The notes beneath the pieces were generated by a model. That model had not been told where the DNA came from and made no database searches. It was given only the letters and a program-made list of their open reading frames with translations. Shown here piece by piece: positions 1 through 9,692 of a stretch of 64,000 nucleotides of DNA (position 1 is its first letter; each line of letters opens with the position of its first letter). This DNA comes from CAWEWH01 sp963812775 (GTDB lineage Bacteria; Pseudomonadota; Alphaproteobacteria; Rhizobiales; Beijerinckiaceae), in assembly GCA_963812775.1 (NCBI GenBank), contig CAWEWH010000007.1:992001-1056000 (forward strand). Reading direction: 5' to 3'. The position numbers and the translations under genes were made by a program.

Positions 1-111
1 ACTCCGTTGGCCATGGGCCTACGAAATTTGGACGCAAAGCCGCTTCGTCATGGAGGCGAGACCGTGCACCCATGTTCGAGAGGTCGAAGCGGCTTAGTTC
101 GGTCGCAGGTT

Positions 112-187
112 TGGTGGGCGGTGACGGGCTCGAACCGCCGACCCTCTCGGTGTAAACGAGATGCTCTACCAGCTGAGCTAACCGCCC
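112..187 (-). tRNA. tRNA-Val (anticodon TAC)
   Basis: Cloverleaf read on the minus strand: acceptor stem GGGCGGT (187-181) pairs with ACCGCCC (122-116), the T-arm contains GGTTCGAGCC, and the anticodon stem TCTCG/CGAGA encloses loop TTTACAC, giving anticodon TAC (valine). The CCA end is genome-encoded at 114-112. Length is 76 nt. It lies downstream of hupB on the same strand, an arrangement common in Hyphomicrobiales. The 111 bases before it hold nothing I can recognise. Confidence 0.95.
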
Positions 188-333
188 CCGGCTGGGCGCG
201 ACGGACCCATGCCCAGATCAACCCCGCTTTACGGCAGGCATACCCTGAAGCGCAAGGCGCAGCCGCTGCCCGGGATCGATATCCGGGGCCGGGGCGCGGG
301 TGGCGCCCTGCCCGCGCCCTCTAAGGACCGATA

Positions 334-615
334 TCAGACCTTGTTGTTGACGGCGTCCTTCAAGCCTTGGCCGGCCTTGAACTTGGGCGACTTGGAAGCC
401 GGAACAGCAACCTGCTCACCGGTGCGCGGGTTGCGCGCCATGCCTGCGGCGCGGTCAGCGACCACGAAGGTGCCGAAACCCACAAGCTTCACCTCTTCGC
501 CCTTCTTCAGCGCGTCAGTGATCACGGCGAGCGCGGCCTCGATGATGTCGCCAGCCTGGGTGCGGCTCGTGCTCGTCTTCTCCGCTACCGTCGCAACGAG
601 ATCGCCTTTGTTCAT
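334..615 (-). CDS. hupB: DNA-binding protein HU
   Basis: Small basic nucleoid protein of 93 aa that dimerises and bends DNA non-specifically. The start MNKGDLV is chosen because it matches the HU family N terminus and is preceded by a strong ribosome-binding site (GAGGAGGA about 8 nt upstream). The open frame extends further upstream but would add about 34 unrelated residues. The DNA-binding arm is visible around residues 52-75 with the family signature GFGTF followed by R-NPRTGE. It lies downstream of lon on the same strand but is separated from it by a terminator, so it probably has its own promoter in the 240-bp gap. HU next to lon is also the E. coli arrangement. Known family function; partner specificity is not visible. 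Confidence 0.95.
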   Translation of the reverse strand: MNKGDLVATVAEKTSTSRTQAGDIIEAALAVITDALKKGEEVKLVGFGTFVVADRAAGMARNPRTGEQVAVPASKSPKFKAGQGLKDAVNNKV

Positions 616-794
616 GTTTTCTGTCCTCCTCGTTTGAACGGCCGTCGGGCCGCGAATCGTGAACCACACTTGCTGAGCCGAAGGCGCCCGTGTGACCCGA
701 ACTCTATTGGGGCGCAAGCCCGAATTGGCGCCTTGCAGGGGAATTGCAAGGGCTTGGAAAGCTCGAAAAGACCAGCGAGAACCGACCGGATTGC

Positions 795-831
795 AAGAAA
801 AAGGCCCTCCGGCGAGTTCTCCGAAGGGCCT
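795..831 (-). terminator. Rho-independent terminator of lon
   Basis: On the minus strand an 11-bp near-perfect stem (AGGCCCTTCGG against CCGGAGGGCCT, one G-T pair) with an 8-nt loop is followed directly by TTTTTCTTG. It sits 25 bp past the lon stop codon and before hupB, so it should end lon transcription. Confidence 0.8.
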
Positions 832-855
832 AAGCTCTGGCTTGAGTATAGCGCC

Positions 856-3291
856 TCAATGCGCGATGACCCCGGCTTCCTCCTCGGTGCCGCCTTGTTG
901 CGCCGATGACGGCTTGACGGGCTCGATAGGCTCTTCCCAGGAGATCGGCTTGGGCTGTCGCATCAGCGCATGCGGCACCACTTGGTCCATGCGTGAGACG
1001 GGAATGATTTCCATGCCGTTCTTCACGCTGGCCGGGATGTCCACCAGGTCCTTGGCGTTCTCCTCCGGGATCAGCACTGTCTTCATGCCGCCGCGCAGCG
1101 CGGCGAGCAGCTTTTCCTTCAAACCGCCGATCGGCAACACGCGACCGCGCAACGTCACTTCGCCGGTCATGGCGATGTCTCGTTTCACCGGGATGCCGGT
1201 TAGCACCGACACGATGGCGGTCGCCATGGCGATGCCCGCCGACGGGCCGTCCTTGGGTGTCGCGCCTTCCGGAACGTGCACGTGGATGTCACGCTTATCG
1301 AAGAGCGGCGGCTCGACGCCGAACTCCACCGCGCGCGAGCGCACATAGGAGGCGGCAGCCGAGATCGACTCCCTCATCACGTCCTTGAGGTTGCCGGTCA
1401 CCGTCATGCGGCCCTTGCCGGGCATCATGACACCTTCGATGGTGAGCAGTTCGCCGCCGACTTCCGTCCAGGCGAGGCCGGTGACCACTCCCACCTGATC
1501 TTCTGCCTCCACCTCGCCGTACCGGAACTTCGGCACGCCGAGATAGTCAGAGACGTTCTTGTCGGTGACGACGATCTTCTTCTTCTTGGTGAGGATGATC
1601 TCCTTCACCGCCTTGCGGATCAGGTTGGACAATTCGCGCTCAAGATTGCGCACGCCCGCTTCCCGCGTATAGCGGCGGACGAGCGTCAACAGACCCTCGT
1701 CGTCGATCGACCATTCCTTGCCGTCGAGGCCATGCTTCTTGATCGCATCCGGAATGAGATGCCGGCGGGCGATCTCGGCCTTCTCGTCTTCGGTGTAGCC
1801 GGCAATGCGGATCACCTCCATGCGGTCAAGCAGCGCCGGCGGAATGTTCAGGGTGTTGGCCGTGGTGATGAACATCACGTTTGAGAGGTCGTAGTCGACC
1901 TCGAGATAATGGTCATTGAAGGCGTGGTTCTGCTCGGGATCGAGCACCTCGAGTAACGCCGATGAGGGATCGCCGCGGAAATCCATTCCCATCTTGTCGA
2001 TTTCGTCGAGCAGGATGAGCGGATTGTTGGTCTTTGCCTTGCGCATCGACTGGATGATCTTGCCTGGCAGCGAGCCGATGTAGGTGCGCCGGTGACCGCG
2101 GATCTCAGCTTCGTCGCGCACGCCGCCCAGCGACATGCGCACGAACTCACGGCCGGTGGCCCGGGCGATCGACTTGCCGAGCGAGGTCTTGCCGACGCCG
2201 GGTGGGCCCACGAGGCACAGGATCGGCCCGGTGAGCTTGTTGGCCCGCTGCTGCACGGCAAGGTACTCGACGATGCGGTCCTTGACCTTCTCGAGGCCAT
2301 AATGGTCGTCGTCGAGGATCTTCTGCGCGGCGTTGAGATCCTTCTTGATCTTCGAGCGCTTGCCCCATGGAATGCCGAGCAGCCAGTCGAGGTAGTTGCG
2401 GACCACCGTGGCTTCCGCCGACATGGGTGACATCTGGCGTAGCTTCTTCACCTCGCCGACGGCCTTGTCGCGAGCTTCCTTCGACATCTTGATGGAAGTG
2501 ATTTTCTCCTCGAGCTCGGCCAGCTCATCGCGACCATCCTCGTCGCCGAGCTCCTTCTGGATGGCCTTCATCTGCTCGTTGAGATAGTACTCGCGCTGCG
2601 TCTTCTCCATCTGACGCTTGACGCGCGTGCGGATGCGCTTCTCCACCTGCAGGACGGATATCTCGCTTTCCATCATGCCGAGGATCATCTCCAGCCGCTC
2701 TGACACGACTGTCTTTTCGAGGATGGCCTGCTTGTCGGTGATCTTCACGGCGAGATGCGTTGCCACGGTGTCGGCGAGCTTCGAAGGTTCCTCGATCTGG
2801 CCGACCGCTGCGACGACCTCAGGCGACACTTTCTTGTTGAGCTTCACATAGCTTTCGAATTCGGTGATGACCGAGCGCGCCAACGCTTCGGTCTCGACCT
2901 GGTTACCCGGAGATTCGGCGAGCGCCTCGGCATTGGCCTCGTAGAATTCGTCCGAGCGCGTGTAGTCGTGGACTTTGGCGCGGCTGGCACCCTCAACCAG
3001 CACCTTGACGGTGCCGTCGGGCAGTTTGAGCAACTGCAGCACGCTGGCCAGCGTGCCAATCTTGTGAATGGCGTTGGTGGCGGGGTCGTCGTCGGTGGCG
3101 TTCATCTGCGTCGCCAGCAGGATGTGGCGATCGCTCTTTACGACCTCCTCAAGGGCGCGGATGGATTTCTCGCGGCCGACGAAAAGCGGCACGATCATGT
3201 GTGGGAAAACGACGATGTCGCGCAGCGGCAGAACCGGATAGGTCGAGACGGTGCCGGGCTGCGCCGGCTGACGAGGCTTCATGGTGGTCAT
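856..3291 (-). CDS. lon: Endopeptidase La (Lon protease)
   Basis: ATP-dependent cytosolic serine protease, 811 aa, the usual LonA length. Order of domains: N-terminal LAN substrate domain (about 17-215), coiled linker, AAA+ module with Walker A GPPGVGKTS near residue 361 and Walker B ILLDEIDK, then the protease domain with the catalytic Ser in GPSAGIAM (about 683) and Lys in PIGGLKEK (about 726). It degrades misfolded proteins and short-lived regulators. Start MTTMKP is the only good start; an in-frame ATG three codons on is an alternative. A heat-shock-type promoter is seen upstream (3428-3456) and a terminator downstream. In Hyphomicrobiales lon is usually next to clpX, as here. Confidence 0.98.
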   Translation of the reverse strand: MTTMKPRQPAQPGTVSTYPVLPLRDIVVFPHMIVPLFVGREKSIRALEEVVKSDRHILLATQMNATDDDPATNAIHKIGTLASVLQLLKLPDGTVKVLVEGASRAKVHDYTRSDEFYEANAEALAESPGNQVETEALARSVITEFESYVKLNKKVSPEVVAAVGQIEEPSKLADTVATHLAVKITDKQAILEKTVVSERLEMILGMMESEISVLQVEKRIRTRVKRQMEKTQREYYLNEQMKAIQKELGDEDGRDELAELEEKITSIKMSKEARDKAVGEVKKLRQMSPMSAEATVVRNYLDWLLGIPWGKRSKIKKDLNAAQKILDDDHYGLEKVKDRIVEYLAVQQRANKLTGPILCLVGPPGVGKTSLGKSIARATGREFVRMSLGGVRDEAEIRGHRRTYIGSLPGKIIQSMRKAKTNNPLILLDEIDKMGMDFRGDPSSALLEVLDPEQNHAFNDHYLEVDYDLSNVMFITTANTLNIPPALLDRMEVIRIAGYTEDEKAEIARRHLIPDAIKKHGLDGKEWSIDDEGLLTLVRRYTREAGVRNLERELSNLIRKAVKEIILTKKKKIVVTDKNVSDYLGVPKFRYGEVEAEDQVGVVTGLAWTEVGGELLTIEGVMMPGKGRMTVTGNLKDVMRESISAAASYVRSRAVEFGVEPPLFDKRDIHVHVPEGATPKDGPSAGIAMATAIVSVLTGIPVKRDIAMTGEVTLRGRVLPIGGLKEKLLAALRGGMKTVLIPEENAKDLVDIPASVKNGMEIIPVSRMDQVVPHALMRQPKPISWEEPIEPVKPSSAQQGGTEEEAGVIAH

Positions 3292-3427
3292 CGGACCCTT
3301 GCCCTTTCATTTGCGTCCGCGGCCCCCTGAAAGGCAAACCGTCGGGCGGTTGCCGGGGCCCGGACGGGCCTTACCGGCACGCTGTCCCGCACCTCGCGAC
3401 GAGCATGCGGAATCACGCGAGAAGGTA

Positions 3428-3456
3428 AAATGGCGAGTGATGTCAGGAGTTTCAAG
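3428..3456 (-). promoter_or_regulatory. Candidate sigma-32 (RpoH) promoter of lon
   Basis: Minus strand reads CTTGAA (3456-3451), 15 nt, then CGCCATTT (3435-3428). Known heat-shock promoters have CTTGAA and CCCCATNT boxes, and alphaproteobacterial RpoH sites have CTTG about 17 nt from the second box; here CTTG to CGCC is 17 nt. Transcription would start about 130 nt before the lon start. The assignment is inference from motif match and the known heat-shock control of lon. Confidence 0.5.
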
Positions 3457-3567
3457 CGGATCGGCCGGAAAGCGGACGGCTGTGGCGCGATCTCAACAGC
3501 TATCAAGGGCCTTGGTTGGGACCTTGGCCAAGTCTGCGGTCGCCTGGATATGGCGCCGCCCACGACC

Positions 3568-4827
<1,260 letters not shown>

Positions 4828-5055
4828 GGCTTGTCTCCGTCTGGGGGCCCGTGTTCAAGCGAACAAGACCCCCACCCTGCTCATATAGGCTTGCGCCTAA
4901 GAAAGCGTAATCCGGATCGGCAAACACGCAATCGACATCCGACCCCATGATTCCGCACTAATCCTCATGCAAACACGCGGCCAGATCATGATCAATGGGA
5001 GGGGGACCGCATGACGCAGCCTGGAAGCCCCCAGCCCCCGGTTTTTGCGGGATAA

Positions 5056-5679
5056 TCAGGCCTCGGCTTCGGGGCGTTTGGCCAAAACTTGATCGATCAG
5101 CCCGAACGCCCTGGATTCTTCCGCCGTCATGAAATGATCCCGATCGAGCGTTTTTTCAATTGTCTCATAGTCCCTTCCGGTATGTTTGACGTAGATATCG
5201 TTGAGGCGGCGCTTCATTTTTAGGATGTCTTCGGCATGACGCTGGATATCCGAAGCTTGGCCTTGGAACCCCCCTGATGGCTGATGGACCATGATGCGGG
5301 CATTTGGCAGGGCAAAACGCTGCCCTGGCTTGCCGGCGCACAGCAGAAGGGAGCCCATCGAGGCCGCTTGGCCGACACAGAGGGTCGAGACCGGGCAGCG
5401 GATGAACTGCATCGTGTCATAGACTGAAAGTCCAGAAGTGACGACGCCACCTGGTGAATTGATGTAGAAGGAAATCTCCTTCTTCGGGTTTTCGGCCTCC
5501 AGGAAGAGGAGTTGGGCCACGATCAGGGACGCCGTATGGTCTTCCACTGGTCCCGTCAGGAAGATGATGCGTTCGCGCAACAGCCGTGAATAAATGTCGA
5601 AAGCGCGCTCGCCGCGGTTCGAGGTCTCGATGACCATCGGCACGAGAGCGTTGTTGTAGATCTCGATCGGATCGCGCAT
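5056..5679 (-). CDS. clpP: ATP-dependent Clp protease proteolytic subunit ClpP
   Basis: Serine peptidase of 207 aa forming the tetradecameric barrel that works with ClpX and ClpA. The catalytic triad is intact: Ser107 in GQAASMGS, His132 in MVHQPSGG and Asp181 in LDRDHF. Start MRDPIEIYNN fits family length, with a short N-terminal propeptide region. Located between clpX and tig, the canonical tig-clpP-clpX-lon order read on the minus strand. The 146 bp before it contain a GC-rich inverted repeat (GGGCCGC/GCGGCCC near 5769-5785) without a T-run, so it is not called as a terminator. Confidence 0.98.
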   Translation of the reverse strand: MRDPIEIYNNALVPMVIETSNRGERAFDIYSRLLRERIIFLTGPVEDHTASLIVAQLLFLEAENPKKEISFYINSPGGVVTSGLSVYDTMQFIRCPVSTLCVGQAASMGSLLLCAGKPGQRFALPNARIMVHQPSGGFQGQASDIQRHAEDILKMKRRLNDIYVKHTGRDYETIEKTLDRDHFMTAEESRAFGLIDQVLAKRPEAEA

Positions 5680-5825
5680 AGCCCTGCATACCTCATTGGC
5701 CGCCAGCTCGGCCTTGCTATCAAATCACCCGCCTCCGGCCAGATACGGACCTTGAAAGACTTTGTCGCGGGCCGCAACGCGGCCCCCTCAAATGATGACC
5801 AGCGCCCGTGGGCGCAAGACCGGGC

Positions 5826-7193
5826 CTAGGATTTCGCGGCCTCGGCCTCGCCCCCCGCATCTTCATCGGCAAACAGCGCCTCCTTGCTGACCTTCTTGTC
5901 GGCGACCTTCATTTGGCCGAGCAAGTTGTCGACGACCTTCTCCTCGAAGATGGGAGCGCGAATTTCGGCAAGCGCCTGGGGATTCTTGCGGTAGTAGTCC
6001 CAGATGACCTTTTCCTGGCCCGGGAACTGCCGCGCCCGCTCGACGATGGCTCGGGTCACCTCCTCGTCGGTAATCTTCACGCCGGCGCGCTCGCCAACTT
6101 CCGCCAACACCAGACCGAGTCGCACCCGCCTTTCGGCGATGCGTCGATAGTCCTCGCGAGCCTTTTCCTCGGTGGTCTTCTCGTCCGCGAAGGTCTTCTG
6201 GTTGCGGCCCATTTCTTCGATCATCCCCGACCAGATGCTTTCGAACTCCTTCTCGACCAGCGACGGCGGCAGCTCGAAATCGTAGGCCTTGTCGAGAGCG
6301 TCGAGCAGTCCCTTCTTCAACTTGCGTCGCGACTGCACCGCGAAATCGCGCCCAAGGCGCTCTCGCAGCGCCGTCTTCAGCCCCTCGAGATTCTCCAGCC
6401 CGAAGGCCTTGGCGAGGTCGTCATCGATTTTGGCGTCACCCGGGGCTTCGACCTTCTTCACATTGACGTCGAACTCAGCGGCCTTTCCGGCCAACTGCTG
6501 CGCCGTGTAGTTCTCCGGAAAGGTCACTTTGACAAGGCGCTGGTCGCTCGCCTTCGCGCCCACGAGCTGATCCTCAAAACCCGGGATGAACTGGCCGGCG
6601 CCGAGCTCAATCTGCACGTCCGTGCCGGCGCCGCCCTCGAAGGGCGTGCCGTCGATCTTGCCGGCAAAGTCGATGGTAAGCCGATCGCCGGTCGCCGCCG
6701 CTTCTTCCTTGGCCGAAAAGGGGCGGTTCTGCTTGGCCATGCGCTCGAGTCCTTCCTGGAGCTCGGCGTCGGAAATCTCCGTGACTTCACGCGTGAGCGA
6801 CACTCCAGACAGGTCGGCAAGCTGAAAGCTCGGCAGCACTTCCAGCGCCACCGTGTAGGAAAGGTCGGCCTTGGCGTTCATCACCGCCTCGACCTCATCC
6901 TTTGCCTCGGGAAACGTGATGTGCGGCTCAAGCGCGAGTTTGAGCTTGTTGTCTTCGACGATTTTTTGGTTGGCCTCGTTCACGACGTTCTGAACGACGT
7001 CGGCCATCACCGCGCGGCCATAGACGCGGCGCAGATGCGCCACCGGCACCTTGCCGGGCCGGAAGCCGTTGATGCGCACTTTGTCCTTGAGGTCCGCGAG
7101 ATTGGTCTCGAGCTTCGCTTCGAGCTCGGCGGCCGGCACGACCACCTTGAACTCACGCTTCAGACCTTCGGAGTTGGTTTGCGTCGCCTGCAT
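5826..7193 (-). CDS. tig: Trigger factor, ribosome-associated chaperone and prolyl isomerase
   Basis: Binds nascent chains at the ribosome exit tunnel. At 455 aa the length is typical. The N-terminal ribosome-binding domain carries the signature GFRPGKVP near residue 45; the FKBP-type isomerase domain is about 165-245 (DRLTIDFAGKIDG, then IPGFEDQL); the helical C-terminal chaperone domain follows. Start MQATQTNSEG is chosen because it begins the conserved domain; the open frame runs upstream through the antisense-free body of tRNA-Leu on the same strand and cannot all be coding. The C terminus is acidic and alanine-rich, which is usual. It heads the tig-clpP-clpX-lon cluster. Confidence 0.96.
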   Translation of the reverse strand: MQATQTNSEGLKREFKVVVPAAELEAKLETNLADLKDKVRINGFRPGKVPVAHLRRVYGRAVMADVVQNVVNEANQKIVEDNKLKLALEPHITFPEAKDEVEAVMNAKADLSYTVALEVLPSFQLADLSGVSLTREVTEISDAELQEGLERMAKQNRPFSAKEEAAATGDRLTIDFAGKIDGTPFEGGAGTDVQIELGAGQFIPGFEDQLVGAKASDQRLVKVTFPENYTAQQLAGKAAEFDVNVKKVEAPGDAKIDDDLAKAFGLENLEGLKTALRERLGRDFAVQSRRKLKKGLLDALDKAYDFELPPSLVEKEFESIWSGMIEEMGRNQKTFADEKTTEEKAREDYRRIAERRVRLGLVLAEVGERAGVKITDEEVTRAIVERARQFPGQEKVIWDYYRKNPQALAEIRAPIFEEKVVDNLLGQMKVADKKVSKEALFADEDAGGEAEAAKS

Positions 7194-7273
7194 GGTCAAA
7201 CTCTGAAACTTCTTGCGTTCGGAAATCCGGCTACGCCGAGGCCTTAGTCGGATTGCGGCTGTCGAATGGCGGC

Positions 7274-7358
7274 TGGTGCGGGCGGAGGGATTTGAACCCC
7301 CACGACTTTCGTCACTGGAACCTAAATCCAGCGCGTCTACCAGTTCCGCCACGCCCGC
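7274..7358 (-). tRNA. tRNA-Leu (anticodon TAG)
   Basis: Minus-strand class II tRNA of 85 nt with encoded CCA (7276-7274). Acceptor GCGGGCG (7358-7352) pairs with its complement near the 3' end; anticodon stem CTGGA/TCCAG encloses TTTAGGT, giving anticodon TAG; a long variable arm and the T-arm GGTTCAAATCC follow. It lies 80 bp upstream of tig on the same strand. Confidence 0.95.
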
Positions 7359-7496
7359 GTGAAGCCGCGGACAAGCCGCCGCCCCGGTCGGGACGCGGGC
7401 TCTATATCATGGCCCCCCGCCCCTGCGAAAGAAAGTTGGGATATGCCATCCTCGCCCATCCCGCCCATTGATCCTGCCGCAGCCGAGGAGGCGTTC

Positions 7497-7538
7497 ATGA
7501 GAGTCCGTGTCTGGGCCAGCGTCTCGAGCGTCTTTTGA
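7497..7538 (+). CDS. Possible 13-residue leader peptide before the oxidase-like gene
   Basis: ATG preceded by a very strong ribosome-binding site (GAGGAGG, 5 nt spacing) opens a 13-codon frame MRVRVWASVSSVF ending TGA at 7536-7538, just 5 nt before the first ATG of the next gene, which itself has no convincing ribosome-binding site. This could be a leader peptide with translational coupling. Because this assembly has many one-base indels, the alternative is that this is the true N terminus of the downstream gene, split by an indel. Low confidence either way. Confidence 0.25.
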   Translation: MRVRVWASVSSVF

Positions 7539-7543
7539 CGGAC

Positions 7544-8941
7544 ATGATCCGCCACATCAAATCCGACCGCCGCGCCGTTCTACGCGGCATCGCCGTCAGC
7601 ATCGTCGCGTTGCCCGCGGCAGCGCGGGCACAGGGCCAGCCGACAAGTCCGGCTATGCTCATGCAGGCCGCTCCCGCGGCCCGCACTCTGAAGGCGAACG
7701 CAAAGCAGGCGGCGGTCTTCGCCTATAATGGGGCATTGCCTGGCCCGCCGATCAAGGTCCTCCGCGGCGAGGAATTCGGCCTTACCCTGCGCAACGACCT
7801 CAGCCAGCCAACAACGGTGCATTGGCATGGCGTGCGGGTGCCCAACGCCATGGACGGGGTGGCCGGCTTGACGCAGCACCCCGTCCCGCCAGGGGCAGCC
7901 TTCGATGTCCGCTTCACGCCGAAGGATGCCGGCACCTATTGGTATCGGCCCCTCGTGCCGCACCTTGCCGCCGAACAGACGGAACGTGGACTTTACGGTC
8001 TCTTCCTCGTCGAGGATGAAAAACCCCTGCCCTTCGATCAGGACGTGGCGCTGATCGTCGACGACATTCTGCTCGATGCCGAAGGTCAGATCGGTGCGAG
8101 CTTCGGTAGCCCCAAGGAAACCGCCCTTCTCGGCCGGCTCGGCAACACTCTCGTTGTCAACGGCCATGAAGGGCCGGAAACCCTGCGGGCGAGGCCCGGC
8201 AGCCGCCTACGCGTGCGGACGCTCAATGCCGCCAACGCACGCTCCTTCGTATTGAAATCGGAGGGCTTGAAACTTGCCGTGCTCGCCGTGGACGGTCAGC
8301 CGACGGAGGCTTTCCGGCCGGCGCGCGGCGAGATCTCGCTGCTGCCCGGCAGCCGCGTGGATGTCGCCGTCGATGTCCCGCGCGAACCGGGCTCGAAGGG
8401 CACGCTCATCGCAGGTCCTGGAATGCCGGTCCTCGCCGTCGAGGCCGAGGGCGATCCCTCCGCCCATTCCGAGGGACCATTCACGTCGCTTCCCCGCAAT
8501 GACCTGCCCATGGCCATCGAGCTCCAGAAGGCGCGCCGCGCCGATCTCGCAATCGAGGGTGGGCTGGATCCCAAAACCATCCCGCAGGACGGCCCCCTGT
8601 CTGTGCCAGACCCGGCTCGTATCTGGAGCTTCAACGGCGTCTCTTGGCCCGACGCCGCAACAAGGCCTGTCCTCTCGGTGAAATCCGGAACGCCCGTTTC
8701 GTTGGGTCTCGTCAACAAGACCCCCTTCCTGCAGGTGATCCACATTCATGGGCACCATGTGCGCCTCCTGCACCAGCTCGACGACGGCTGGGAGCCCTAT
8801 TGGCTTGACACTGTCCCGGTGCCCCCGCGCGCCACGGCGCGCATCGCCTTCGTGGCCGACAATCCTGGTCGCTGGATGATCGGTTCGGCGATCCTCGAGC
8901 GGTTGGCGACGGGGCTCGCAGCGTGGTTCGAGGTCACGTGA
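7544..8941 (+). CDS. Multicopper-oxidase-fold exported protein lacking type 1 copper ligands
   Basis: 465 aa from ATG 7544 (TTG 7535 is possible). The N terminus has a twin-arginine-type signal (DRRAVLRG followed by a hydrophobic stretch, ending near AAARA, residue 29), so it is probably folded in the cytoplasm and exported to the periplasm. Three cupredoxin-like domains are suggested by HWHG (93-96), GTYWY (130-134) and IHIHGHH (399-405). Catalytic laccase-type enzymes have an HxH after GTYWY and an HCHxxxH near the C terminus. Here these read YRPLVPH and GSAILER (447-453), so the type 1 Cys and its His ligands are absent and the trinuclear site is incomplete. It is probably not an oxidase, perhaps a structural or binding protein comparable in principle to FtsP/SufI. 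The stop overlaps the next gene by 1 nt. Confidence 0.8.
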   Translation: MIRHIKSDRRAVLRGIAVSIVALPAAARAQGQPTSPAMLMQAAPAARTLKANAKQAAVFAYNGALPGPPIKVLRGEEFGLTLRNDLSQPTTVHWHGVRVPNAMDGVAGLTQHPVPPGAAFDVRFTPKDAGTYWYRPLVPHLAAEQTERGLYGLFLVEDEKPLPFDQDVALIVDDILLDAEGQIGASFGSPKETALLGRLGNTLVVNGHEGPETLRARPGSRLRVRTLNAANARSFVLKSEGLKLAVLAVDGQPTEAFRPARGEISLLPGSRVDVAVDVPREPGSKGTLIAGPGMPVLAVEAEGDPSAHSEGPFTSLPRNDLPMAIELQKARRADLAIEGGLDPKTIPQDGPLSVPDPARIWSFNGVSWPDAATRPVLSVKSGTPVSLGLVNKTPFLQVIHIHGHHVRLLHQLDDGWEPYWLDTVPVPPRATARIAFVADNPGRWMIGSAILERLATGLAAWFEVT

Positions 8942-9684
8942 TGGCGGCGGCCCCGATCGCCATGGCGGCAGGCGCGGCCGAAACCGTCACCCGGCTGCTG
9001 GATCTCTTTGCCGGCGGCAGCACGCTTCCGGCGCTCGCCGAGACAGGCTCGGGTGAGCGCTTCGTCTTGAAGCTCAGGGCGACGGCGTCGGGCACCCGCT
9101 CGCTGGCGACCGAGCTTTTGGGCAACCGGATCGCGGCACAGCTCGGCTTGAAGGTGCCGACCGTGCGGCCGCTCTTCGTGCCAGCCGAGCTACCATGGGA
9201 AATCGGGACCGACGCCTTCGACGAAACGCTCCAGCGTAGCGCGGGCTGGAATCTGGGCGTCGCCTTTCTGGCCGACGCGGCGCCCGTCTCGATCGCCGAG
9301 GTCGCGAGCCTGTCACCGCCCTTCGTTGCGGTGCTGGCGACAGTCGACGACCTGTTGCAGAACGTCGACCGCACCGAGAAAAACCGGAACCTGCTGCGGG
9401 GCGCCGACGGTGCCATCTACGCCATCGATTTCGGCGGCTGCCTGTTCTTCCAGCGTATCATCGCGCGGCGCACGCCATATCGCTTCGGACTGCCGGGCAA
9501 CCATCTTCTGGCAGGTCGGGCGGAAGGATCGGCCGGGGAGCGAGAGGCTGTCGACCCCGACCGGGTCGCCGACAGCGCCGATGGGCTGCCTGAGGAATGG
9601 CTGGATGGGACCGGCATGACGCCGGCAGAGCTCAAGTCGCGCTTGCGGGACTACGCGACGGCGTACCGGCAAGGGGCCGCCTAG
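8941..9684 (+). CDS. HipA-like kinase family protein
   Basis: 247 aa starting at ATG 8941, whose A is the last base of the preceding TGA stop (TGATG), so translation is probably coupled. It resembles the small HipA-family kinase group: a candidate ATP-contacting Lys44 in FVLKLRA, catalytic-loop motif NVDRTEKNRNLL with Asp143 and Asn148/Asn150, and metal-binding Asp163 in AIDFGG. It is much shorter than full HipA (about 440 aa) and no HipB-like antitoxin lies beside it, so it is not a classical toxin-antitoxin unit. Substrate is unknown. Its end is 8 bp from the convergent nnr stop. The family call rests on motifs only; an aminoglycoside-phosphotransferase-like fold is the main alternative. 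Confidence 0.7.
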   Translation: MAAAPIAMAAGAAETVTRLLDLFAGGSTLPALAETGSGERFVLKLRATASGTRSLATELLGNRIAAQLGLKVPTVRPLFVPAELPWEIGTDAFDETLQRSAGWNLGVAFLADAAPVSIAEVASLSPPFVAVLATVDDLLQNVDRTEKNRNLLRGADGAIYAIDFGGCLFFQRIIARRTPYRFGLPGNHLLAGRAEGSAGEREAVDPDRVADSADGLPEEWLDGTGMTPAELKSRLRDYATAYRQGAA

Positions 9685-9692
9685 AGTGGGCT

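Noticed and set aside
5769..5785. GC-rich inverted repeat between tig and clpP
   Set aside because: Stem GGGCCGC/GCGGCCC has no T-run on either strand, so it is not reported as a terminator.
5808..7247. 479-codon frame antisense to tig
   Set aside because: Arg/His/Leu-rich translation with no domain, opposite a complete trigger factor.
8941..9684. HipBA toxin-antitoxin module
   Set aside because: No HipB-like small helix-turn-helix gene adjoins it, and the kinase is much shorter than HipA.
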